Of a stretch of 64,000 bases of DNA, positions 48,520-58,029 are shown one piece after another. This stretch comes from Siphonodentalium dalli. Taxonomy: Eukaryota > Mollusca > Scaphopoda > Gadilida > Siphonodentaliidae. Both the position numbers and the translations under genes were made by a program. The notes beneath the pieces were generated by a model that did not search any database, was not told the DNA's origin, and saw nothing but the letters and a program-made list of their open reading frames with translations. The DNA lies in contig CP136062.1 in the NCBI GenBank assembly GCA_032622095.1, positions 6,014,001 to 6,078,000 on the forward strand, written 5' to 3'. How positions within the stretch are numbered: position 1 is the stretch's first letter; the number at the start of each line of letters is the position of its first letter.

Positions 48520-49503
48520 ATACACACATGCATGTAATCTCTGTAATTATCGTGTATTTGGCGTTTTACATGGATCATACAGACGATGTAATATGTGTCC
48601 ACTGACAACCTAATCAGTTTTAGTTCCAATTAAGTCGGAATGTAGATAAGCCGTTATCTTGGACCGAGTCGCCAGGCCACTTAAACTAATTGTTCGTGGG
48701 ATAACCCATATGGTAGACTTTCTATTTAAATAATTACCAGTCCTCTCTTATTTATAGCAGTGGTGGATCAGGATTTCCCCGACGCATGCAGGGGCTATAT
48801 ATGACCCCGAAAGCTACCAGGCGGGGTGGCTAACTCTGAGCTATTTAAGTAAAACATATCATATTGTACCTTCTTGCCCAGATCATTCCGACCGATACAT
48901 TCAACTAAGTCCCTTAGCGATTTGAAGCTTTCGAGACCCCACCCAAACAAGCATCATGGTTGAAAATGTTCTACATCAGGCCTGTATATGCCAGACATAC
49001 ACTGACAATATATTCGGTTTTTGTTGGTATTGATCAATACCAAATCTGATTCCCTTGGTTTTGATCAAAACCAAATCTGAATCCCTTGGTTTTGAGGACA
49101 TGTTCAATACCATATATTGGTTTTGACCGATAGTCTTCAAGAGTTATCGTTACTCTTTCCGTTTAGCACATGGCCGGATTGGAGGTCGCCATTTTATTTA
49201 GAAGCTACTGAAACACATTCTAGTGTTAAAATCACAGCAAATAACATAGACTGGTTCAATGGGCGATCACAGATATGTTTCCTGATGGCCGGACAATCTT
49301 ATCTTCGGGAATCTTGACATGTATGTATCAACTAACTATTAATTATAGGATGCTTTCGGTTTCGACTTCAACTTTACACGAAATCTTCACACGTATTTTG
49401 TATCAGCACACGAGCTCATATATGGGCACCAACACGATAGAGAAGTGACAGAACATTTCAAACTCAACAAATAAGATTATGCCTTTGTCAATGGATAAGA
49501 CAT
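48520..49503. other. No recognisable gene
   Basis: CCAAATCTGA(T/A)TCCCTTGGTTTTGA is tandemly duplicated near 49040-49100. Nothing else is supported. Confidence 0.45.
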
Positions 49504-50640
49504 AACAAATTTTCATCAAAAAGACTTCAAGTTGAAAAATATATTTCTCAGTATATTTGATAAAAATTTGTCATGCTGTTTGAAATTGGTCATGTCCACA
49601 GCAATTTATCAGGTTTAGAACTTTAGGTCATGAGTATGGAATGGCATGTACTTTTACATTTATTCCATATTTGCGCTTAAGCCTAAATCACTTACGCGTA
49701 AATGCAAATTATTTATGCTCAAGCACAAAAGGATCATAATTTTCATATTTATGCCTAAGTGCAAATAAGAAGTAAATATTAAAACCATGTCCCATATTGT
49801 ATGGGAGTTCAAATTCACATTTAATAGCCAATTTCTTTTAAGCGTAATGCATTAAGCCATTATGCTTGAGCGTAATTCAGATTTCCATTATGCTTTTCAA
49901 AGTATAATCTATTACGATTAAGCGTAAAGCCATTACGCTTAAGCGTAATGTCGTTATGCTTAAACTTAATGTCATTACGCTTAAGCGTAATTCATATTCC
50001 ATATGTGAAAACTCCCCTGAAGCAGAAATGGATGCAGCCAATTCCTGATGCTAGTAACTTTTGACAAATATCTAGCTTAGATGACATCATTATATGTAAG
50101 GTAATAAGGCTATGAAAATATATTATGCTTAAGCGTAATCCCAGTGCGCTTAAGTGTACTTTTCAATTTTCAGTGCTTTATGACTAGTTGGATTCTCTCT
50201 ATATTAAATCTATTTTGAGCCCTGAATATGCTTAAGCATAATTAGCTATTAAATGTGAATTTGGCCTCCAATACCAATATGGGTGAACCACAAATCAATC
50301 TTTATTTAGACCGATCTGTCTAAATTTGTTGGCCAATCAGTCTAAACAGATTGAATGTTGACAATTTGCCAATATATAAAACATAAAATTTTCATATAAA
50401 AAAATCTTAAAGTTGAAAAAGACATTTGACAGTTTATTTGATAAAAGGTTGTCATTCCGTTTGAAAATTATCATGATTCATGGCAATTTATCAGGTCTAG
50501 GTGAATAGGTGTATGGGAGGCCATGCACAAATTACTTACACTTTAGAAGCGAAAAATTATGGATCATATTTATGCTCAAGCGCAAATAAGGTACAAATGT
50601 TAAAATCGCATCCCATATGGGTGAACCACCGAAAGTTTTT
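49504..50640 (+). repeat. Diverged direct repeats flanking a palindrome-rich block
   Basis: Sequence at about 49504-49815 (AATTTTCATCAAAAAGACTT, then GCAATTTATCAGGTTTAG and TTATGCTCAAGCACAAA) recurs at about 50385-50640 in the same order with many changes. Between them lies a block dense in CTTAAGCGTAAT words. Near 50640-50690 TAGACC(T/A)ATCGGTCTAAA palindromes occur. It may be one element with internal duplications; no ends were identified. Confidence 0.6.
49931..49990. repeat. Perfect 18-bp palindrome, two copies
   Basis: ATTACGCTTAAGCGTAAT at 49931-49948 and again at 49973-49990, with several one- or two-base variants between 49840 and 50240. Confidence 0.95.
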
Positions 50641-51609
50641 TAGACTAGACCTATCGGTCTAAAAAGTCTAGACCAATCGGTCTAAATTCTTCCTGTCAGT
50701 ACCTTCTCTGGCACCGGTCTAACTAAATTGTAAGAGAAGGAACTCCCAAATGTACGATAGGTGTGTGAGAGGAAAACATTTTCACCTTTATTCCTTATTT
50801 GCGCAAAAGTGCAAATTATTTACTCTTAAGTGCAAATTATTTACAAATGAGCACAAATCATTATCATTTAGATATCTTAAGCACAAATGGATCACCCAGA
50901 CCTGTTTTATAATATTTCATTAATTAATCATTTAATCAGAATGAAGATAATTATGTCACAACATAGACATAAAAAAATGATGGGCTTACTAAGGCTAAGG
51001 GGTTACTTATACAACCCCCACCCACTGAATAATTATTGTTTTAAATATAAAAACTTCATGGTAACAACAGTATATGAACATATAAACTATGCATCGTTCA
51101 AATAAATGGACCCGATATTTACGACCTATTTTAATCATGCAACAAATTGCAAAACAAAAAATTATTTACATGTATTCGTATTTTAGAATTATTGAAAATT
51201 ATGAAATTAGCACATTCTGCAAGCCCACTGGGCCTCAAGTGTGTCTACTTAATGCCCACGGATGCAAACAGGTAATTTTCATATAGGTAGAAAATTACGG
51301 CATACAAACTGATTACCGGTATAATTTTCCTAACAAAAAGTGATGAAATAAATTACCTCGAACATAGTCAGCTTTTAGATTCCCGCATGGTCTGTCGGCA
51401 GACATATATTCTCAAAATATTTGTCTCCACATTGTGATTAATGACCACTATCCATGCGGTTCTACCAGTGTCTACTGTTAACACAATGAAGTCACATTGA
51501 ATGTCATTTCAATGCCGTTGCAATGATTTCAACATGCCGAAAATAACCATCAGTGCAACAATGCAGTGGAGTTCATCGTAAATGGAATGATGCATTTGTG
51601 ATTTTTAGA
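50641..51609. other. No recognisable gene
   Basis: AT-rich; GCAAATTATTTAC and AAGCACAAAT words continue the style of the preceding repeat to about 50890. Nothing is supported after that. Confidence 0.45.
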
Positions 51610-51963
51610 AAACCACGATTCAATCGTAAGTGGATAGATTTCAATCGTAGGAAGTAACCGGTACCGTAGTGAAACTGCGCAAGCTCACGTCAATATCACA
51701 AGTCAAAAAATAATATTGAACACTGATTGATTTCAGATGCGAAATCGTGGCGTATCATTGACTACCTCGACTTGTGATGTACTAAAAAATGATACCGGTA
51801 GCTGGAATGATAGTAGGGTAGTCAATCACATGCTTATATAATGAACAGCCCACGATATCATCATCTATGACAACATCGCAATCGTGTGAACAAACAATCA
51901 ATTATTTTTGTCTAGCCCGATTCCCCCACTTACGATTTAATCGTGGTCGTCTGAACGTTTCAC
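51610..51963 (-). mobile_element. TTA-flanked MITE, copy 3 (minus orientation)
   Basis: Right-hand sequence CCACTTACGATTTAATCGTG..GTCTGAACGTTTCAC is the start of the element on the minus strand, and the left side CCACGATTCAATCGTAAGTG its end. The interior ATTGACTACC and GATATCATCATC words match copies 1 and 2. The left terminus has eroded. Confidence 0.7.
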
Positions 51964-52157
51964 CAGTGGAACGCCCAGACATATTTGTGCCGGCCTGACA
52001 TGCCTGTCAACCGATATGATGGCCAGATATATTGTCATAATAATGAGATATAATAGCAATTTTGTTACCTGTCTTGTTGACTTATAAAATAAATTAAGAA
52101 TTTCCTCCCGTGAAAATTTATTTTAGAGTACGAACATGTAGTCGGTCATGTCACTTA

Positions 52158-52667
52158 GGGGCTTGTTACAAGAGCCGGGACAACTCGGTTAGCCGAGACA
52201 ACCCGGTCTGCCGGGACAAATTAATCATGCTGTTATGTGAGCCGAGACAACTCGGTTAGCTGGGACAACTCGATTGACGTTCACGCAACTAGATATTCAT
52301 CTAGTTGTCTTTGAATCACGCGTCACAACGTCGGTGTCCATAATGTCAGCACGCCCATAACTGAGTGGCTTTGGTAGTGATTAAACGTCACTCACACGAT
52401 GCGAGCATTTTATTGGCGAACGTCATATCAAGTTACAATGAATGGTGTTACGTTCCAGACTTCCATCCCGGCTAGTTGGGATGACTCGCTGTTACGCAAG
52501 CCAAGCTGTCCCGGTTAACCCAGTTTTCCCGGTTAGGCAGGATGGGAAAACTGGGTTTGCCGAGTTGCCCCGGCTCATGTAACAGCACACCATTATTTTA
52601 GTGAGAAAGCACAGAGGACCGAGGCACCCGGCTAACCGAGTTGTCCCGGCTCATGTAACAAGCCCCC
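52158..52667. mobile_element. MITE with repeated GCCGGGACAACTCGGTTAGC ends (about 510 bp)
   Basis: The left end GGGGCTTGTTACAAGAGCCG and the right end, reverse complemented GGGGGCTTGTTACATGAGCC, continue as inverted repeats through GGGACAACTCGGTTAGCC. Inside each arm the GAGCCG(A/G)GACAACTCGG block recurs two or three times, giving strong subterminal repeats. Flanks read TTA on the left and CTAA on the right, so a TA-type duplication is possible. No ORF. The superfamily is not assigned. Confidence 0.8.
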
Positions 52668-53235
52668 TAAATACATAGGCCTACAGGGCACTCAAAGAAT
52701 TCTTGGACAAATGACCACATCATGCTTGATTCTAGTTCACAGTTACGCATTCGTCAATATTTAACACATTTACAATGATTTTTCAAAAGCAAATTATTGT
52801 TGAATATATAACAATTAAACAGTGATTTATTTACAATGGAAAACTACATTACTTCTGAATTGGCACTCGGAACTATCGGATCGTTCAATGAAAATGTTGC
52901 ATTGCGTTGTGGAAGTCGAAGATAAAATTATTGCCGCAATCAATAATCGCATTGAAATCACACCAAATTGTATTGTAATCGACCCACTCTACCCGCTGTC
53001 AGTTCATAATCCAGCTAATCCACATTACTTCATGATTGGGAAATCATCAGACAAAAATAATGTAATTGTTTTTGCAAAGAGTTGATATTTCTCAATCCAG
53101 TCGGCGGTGGGATTTTTTTCAGGGCACGTATGCCAGGGTGGGTGTGTTGTCGATGGGACCAACACATTTTTTCCGCAACTCAAATTTTTTTTTCCTGCAT
53201 GTTTTTTGACTGTTTTTGCAATGAGTTTGACTTAA
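52668..53235. other. Anonymous region with one unrecognised 87-codon frame
   Basis: An open frame at 52822-53085 reads NNRIEITPNCIVIDPLYPLS in part. Its composition is more protein-like than most open frames here, but I recognise no family, and its first codon is not ATG. It could be a transposon or exon remnant. Confidence 0.3.
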
Positions 53236-53500
53236 AGGTACTCAATCCGATCAGACGTTCCCAAATTACTATTTCTTTGGCTTCGGGGTTATTAAGTGGT
53301 TTAAACAGAAAACTCGAGTGGTAATTTTTCTGTTTAAACTCTGGTTTCTGGCCCAGAAACAATTATATAACTAACTTGAAAAATCTATATCTGATCACGC
53401 TGAGCTTTGACAGGTAGGTTCCTTGACTCGATTCAAATATATTTTAACACCGAAGTCAAAGAAATAGTAATTTAGGAGCGTCTGATCGGATTGAGTACCT
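53236..53500. mobile_element. Intact TTAA-flanked MITE (265 bp)
   Basis: TTAA at 53232-53235 and 53501-53504 flank AGGTACTCAATCCGATCAGA and its complement; the inverted repeats run about 48 bp, through AAATTACTATTTCTTTG. The interior has a smaller palindrome, GTTTAAACAGAAAA..TTTTCTGTTTAAAC. Related decayed copies are at 8464-8908 and 55150-55502. TTAA choice fits Kolobok or piggyBac mobilisation. Confidence 0.85.
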
Positions 53501-53579
53501 TTAAAACACCTTAGAATAAGAGAAATAATGTAATTCTAACTACTAAACTGGCTGCAGGCAGTTATCGTGTTGTATTTTT

Positions 53580-53700
53580 TTGCAAATTTTGAAATCCAAG
53601 ATGGCCGCTGGCGCCTGGCAGCCATATGTTTTTGGCCGAATAACCCCAAAATGACACATTCCTATTTACATGTTATGTTAACATCCATGAATGCACATAA
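53580..53700 (-). repeat. Fragment of the AGCTCAACTT-end element
   Basis: On the minus strand, TGTTAACATAACATG, CATTTTGGGGTTATTCGGCC and CCATCTTGGATTTCAAAAT match the internal units at 3580-3840. Ends are missing. Confidence 0.65.
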
Positions 53701-54188
53701 ATTCATATACAGCTGTTTACAGTGAATTCCCCCTCCCCCTTGCAAATCTCTGTTTTAGTGTTAAAAGGGGAGTTGGGTGTCCAAAAATGGTCGGAAAAAA
53801 CTGCCAAAAACAGAAGAAAAAAATTGGATGTGGGGGTGAGTGAGTCCCAACTAGGGTCGAAAAGTTAAAATCAGCATACATGTACGTGCCTGAATTTTTT
53901 TCCGACCTCCCCCCTTATCCAGTTAGGATTCTCTCTTAACCAAAATATGGTAATACATACCAAATAAGGAATTTACTATGATAGTATTGTGAGTTGTAAG
54001 TTGTAGACACACCAAACGCAAATCTAAATATATGGAAACAACGCATTATCGTGACTGCTTATAAACATTCACTGCTCTTTTTGCTCGACTTGCATTTTCT
54101 CTGACACAAAGCATGTTTTATGAATAATATCACATTCATATACTAATTATGCTATACTATATATAGAGGATCTCACATGAGTTTCGTC
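53701..54188. other. No recognisable gene
   Basis: C-rich and G-rich words (CCCCCTCCCCCTTGC, TTTTTTCCGACCTCCCCCC) recall the poly(C) region at 30.5-31.3 kb. Nothing else is supported. Confidence 0.4.
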
Positions 54189-54240
54189 CACTAAATTCTA
54201 TTTGAGCCTCGGTAAACCTCGGCTCAAATCGAATTTAGTG
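54189..54240. repeat. Hairpin similar in position to that at 44900
   Basis: CACTAAATTCTATTTGAGCC and GGCTCAAATCGAATTTAGTG form 20-bp arms with one mismatch and a 12-bp loop. It is preceded by TATATATAGAGGATC, as the 44900 hairpin is preceded by TATATATAGAGGATA, and is followed by TTATCACATGATC. Confidence 0.8.
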
Positions 54241-54737
54241 AACTCGGTTGATAAATTCCGTATAAAATAGGACGAGTGTGAGATACCTTTTATCACATGA
54301 TCAAATAAACCCGAAATATTCATCGAAAACAACAATCATAAACTACAGCGATCGCAAGTTATTTGAAGAACGCCGCGACGTCATCACACGCGCTGATATT
54401 AAACGTGTCTATTACCGATAATTATGAAACTGCTTTTATGGCCAAATTATGTGATAAAATAGTATCTTCTTGAGGAAATGATCAAATAATCAAATTAACC
54501 TAAATGAAGGCCGCCAGTCCCGAAGTCATGAAGAATGTGATTACTCACACCCCCACCCATGCTGGGTATTTCATTTGTCATCAAACCATGCTATTAACAT
54601 GCCTGCAATAATGTTTTCTTTGTTTGAAATCCTATATGTCGTGGCCGGTACATTGAAAAGATTTATATACAGAACAATATGTGATATTTTAAGTAAATCT
54701 ATAGATGTACATGTCATTTCATATACTAGTGCATATC

Positions 54738-54992
54738 CAAGCCTTAAAATAGTGTGCCTGTCATTTGCAGAATGAGGTCCCCAGAAGGTGAATTTAGTGA
54801 TGCTACCCCGCACAGTGGGCTAGCATCACAAAATTCACCCTCTGGAGAGCTCACCCTGCTTACACCTCAGCAGAAGGAGGTTCACAGAGGGTGAATTTGG
54901 TGATGCTAGCCCACTATGTGGGGTAGCGTCTCTACATTCTTCCTCTGGGGACCTCATTCTGCAAATGACAGACACACTATTTCAAGGCTTGT
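54738..54992. mobile_element. Foldback element with nested hairpins (255 bp)
   Basis: Arms of about 110 bp start CAAGCCTTAAAATAGTGTGC on the left and, reverse complemented, CAAGCCTTGAAATAGTGTGT on the right. The left arm itself contains GGTGAATTTAGTGATGCTA..TAGCATCACAAAATTCACC, a hairpin that the right arm preserves only partly. No ORF. Confidence 0.82.
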
Positions 54993-55149
54993 GGGTATCA
55001 TTTTATAAGACCTGTATGTTATATTTTATAGAGGACGGTCAGCTAGAAGTCTTGCTGTGGAAGTAAATTGACTGGAAGACGTACACTGGACCAAAGTTGG
55101 AACTTGGATGTATTCAATTTACAACTGTAAGTTTTTATATAGATACTGA

Positions 55150-55502
55150 TCACTTAGAAGATGAATAATCTGATTTGACGGCCCCTAAATTACTATTTCT
55201 TCAGCTTCGAGTTTAAATAATATTTGATTTGAGTTGAGGAACCTATCCCTCAAAGCTCTGAGTTATCAAATCTGTTAATTTTATCCACCTCGATTATTTG
55301 TCAGCCTACCAAACATTCCACTGACTTCTTCTAGAAATATGCAGATATACAAAATATTGAGAGGTCTCGCAAATCAATTTCAGAAGATAACATAATGAAA
55401 AGTAATGTTGGATGACTATTGGCTGTTGGTGTAAATTTCCGTTGTTGTTCATGTTGTAACTGGATGATCCGGGGACAATCAGATCGGATTGTGCATCTTT
55501 AA
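55150..55502. mobile_element. Decayed AGGTACTCAAT-family MITE
   Basis: CTAAATTACTATTTCTTCAG near 55190 and AATCAGATCGGATTG near 55479 match the arms of the copy at 53236-53500. GAGGAACCTATCCCTCAAAG matches its interior in inverse orientation. The ends have diverged. Confidence 0.55.
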
Positions 55503-56316
55503 CAAAAAGCCTTATGTTGTATGTTTGTTGAATTTATGTCTAAATTCCCTTCCTATGGAAAAGAGTCCAAACAAATAATCTCTAGCATATTGGGTGCTTC
55601 TAAGTGTCAAGGTATGGAATAAGACTAAATACAACTAGAGGTCAGATTCCATGGAATCAGATATACTTCCATGGTATCCCATCCCATCCCATCCCATGTG
55701 AGTGTTATGCGTATATGTGTATTCCTCTTCATGCGAATGCATATTGGTGCTTAATGATCCGATGGTGGACTTGCATTGACATTTCTAAATAATAAATATA
55801 CTCCAAAGGTTTATGTCATGATGATTAATGACTCTCTAATGCATCATGGTCCTGACCAACTGAGTCACCATTCACCCAGCCAATCAGTTAATTTGTATTC
55901 AGTAGGGATACATTTTATGGCTAATTATAACCGCTCCCCTGGATGCCCAAATCCTGTTCAACGGTCACGAAATTTGGTGTGCCTGATTATAGAGTAATCG
56001 GCATGTATATATATCAAAAGGGTGCAAATCATATTAATGTAAAATAACTCCGTTATATCGCATTTAGTGGATAGTACTTTCAGTTTCGGATTCAGAATTG
56101 TTTGTTTTAATGGAAGAGGAAAGACCGCTTATCAATTAATTCAGAGCGTCATCGCCACACTATACCCATTAACTTCTTTGTAATAGAGTTAACAGTAATC
56201 AAGATATAACTATATCACAATCGATAATGTCATCTGAGTGCTTGCCCGTCCGTTTTAATACTAATGGTGATCGTATATATACTACCAACCACATGCATTG
56301 TTCAAAATATAAAACA
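55503..56316. other. No recognisable gene
   Basis: A short (CCCAT)n run lies at about 55678-55697. No other feature is supported. Confidence 0.45.
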
Positions 56317-57600
56317 CTAGATTGAGTAGATTCGCGATTTTCCATTGTTTCGCGCTCTCCTCGGGCAGGTTACTTTCATGGTAGAGCAGTAAATCTTTGG
56401 GCCGTATATATGGTATATCGTTGTACCTGCTCGTGCATTAGCTTGCCCCTTGATAAACCCGTTTGAATTTGGCATCAATAATAGTGCGGTTGAATTTGAG
56501 TAATATATTTCACCCGTTAACAATGTTACGCGCTACCAGGATTAAACGGTCCACTCTAAAACTTATCAATCGTTCGAAAGTTGCACCTGGATACTGCTGA
56601 CCACGTCAACAAATTTTTGTGTCAAAGTTTGATTTTTTAAGTAATTTTCCACATTTGTTTCCGGTGGAATTTGCCAAGTCTGAACCCACCCGACGCAAGC
56701 ACTCCGCTGAGCATACATCTTGGAGACGTACCTACAGTATACCGACGTACATGCTCCTGCATTAAATTAGATCTTTATTTACACGTTTGGATTTGGGGCT
56801 ACAATTAGGTTAGTGATAGACTACTTAAGTATAAATATTTATATTATACTAGCAGGGTGACCCGACTTCGTCCGTGCTGTTTTCCCTATTGACAATTTTG
56901 AAGGTCAAGGTCAGGTCGGGGTCTCGATTTGACCCGTGTAAAACATGCCCACGACAAAATTACCCCTAGGTATCAATTTCATCAAAATCCCGTCCAAAGG
57001 CGCGATTTGACCTTGAATTGACCATTTTAAAGGTCAAGGTCAGGTCGGGGACACAATTTTACCGGTCCAAAAACGTACCCATAGGTATCAAATTTCGTGG
57101 AAATCCATCCGTTTTACACGATTTGACATTGAATTGACCATTTTTAAAGTCATGGCCAGGTCGAGGTCAAAAACACTCCCCGGACAAAAGTATCCCTATA
57201 TATCAAATTTCGTCGAAATCCGTCCGGCAGTTTTCCCGGCCATACCTAACAGACAAACAGACAGAAGTCCCAAAATATGTAGTAGATAGCGTTGTAACGA
57301 GTAAACCGATCCATCTGAATATTCGAAAATGGCACTTTAGATGCGCGTGAAAACTATCCATCAGATGTACTCGTCAAAATGTTTTTATCTCGATGTTTGA
57401 ATTTTGCCCCTTTGCGATTTTCGGTGGAATTTACCAAAAGTCTCAACCCACCCCATCTTGCATTCTCCGTTGGGTAGGTTACTTTTAAAGTATAGCTGTC
57501 AATATTTGGGGGGGGCGTGAATAGAATATCCAAATGTACCTGCTTCGGCATTACCTTGCTCTTTAATTAGCCCTTTTGGATTTGGTGGGAAGAATAGGTG
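56317..57600 (-). repeat. Inverted relative of the 23500-24318 tandem block
   Basis: On the minus strand the unit markers (CCAAATCCAAAAGGGCTAAT, TATACTTTAAAAGTAACCTA, GGGTGGGTTGAGAC) follow the same order as at 23500-24318. The middle is interrupted by the CTAG-start element at 56849-57285, absent from the other copy. Confidence 0.75.
56849..57285 (+). mobile_element. CTAG-start element, boundaries fixed by an empty site
   Basis: Starts CTAGCAGGGTGACCCGACTT and ends CAGACAGAAGTCCCAAAATA then TGTAGTAG. ATA flanks both sides (56846-56848 and 57286-57288). The homologous site near 23811-23820 reads CAACGCTATAGAACATAAAT without the element. The core has about three TCAAGGTCA-type units. It is the best-defined copy of the family: about 437 bp with a 3-bp ATA duplication. 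Confidence 0.78.
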
Positions 57601-57735
57601 CATTTTCCCGTTCCCCGTATAGCGGAAAGGGGTATATATAGTAACGCATTTCAATCAGTTTGGATATAAAGTTTAAATATACACAGTTATATGCCTATAT
57701 ATTTAATACTAATATATTTTCTTATATATTAACAG

Positions 57736-57815
57736 CGCAGTGCGTAGCCGAGTGGTGAGAGCGTCAAACCTTCAGTTTGTGTTTTATTGCGACGTGAGTT
57801 CGAATCCCGTCAAAT
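57736..57815 (+). pseudogene. tRNA-like sequence (Ser/Leu type)
   Basis: GTAGCCGAGTGGTGAGAGCG is a good box A and GAGTTCGAATCCCG a good box B, with a long variable region between, as in type II tRNAs. The acceptor arms do not pair convincingly and the anticodon loop lacks the usual U33 in my fold. A tRNA pseudogene or tRNA-derived SINE head is more likely than a working tRNA. Confidence 0.5.
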
Positions 57816-58029
57816 TATCTACTATCTTTTATTTTTATTTTTAACATGTTTTGGTGTATTTTAATCATCAAATACGAATAATACCAAACTAAAGATAATG
57901 TAAAGATGCTTTTTATATTCGATAAATAACTAGAATATAAACGTCGATGTGTTATTGAATCGGATATAAAACAATAAACACGTGGGTCGACTTTTCTGGG
58001 ACAGGTCGATTGGGATCCGTTTTGGAGTC

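Noticed and set aside
52822-53085. 87-codon frame as a host exon
   Set aside because: The first codon is not ATG, no splice context could be judged and no family is recognised. Kept only as a note within the anonymous region.
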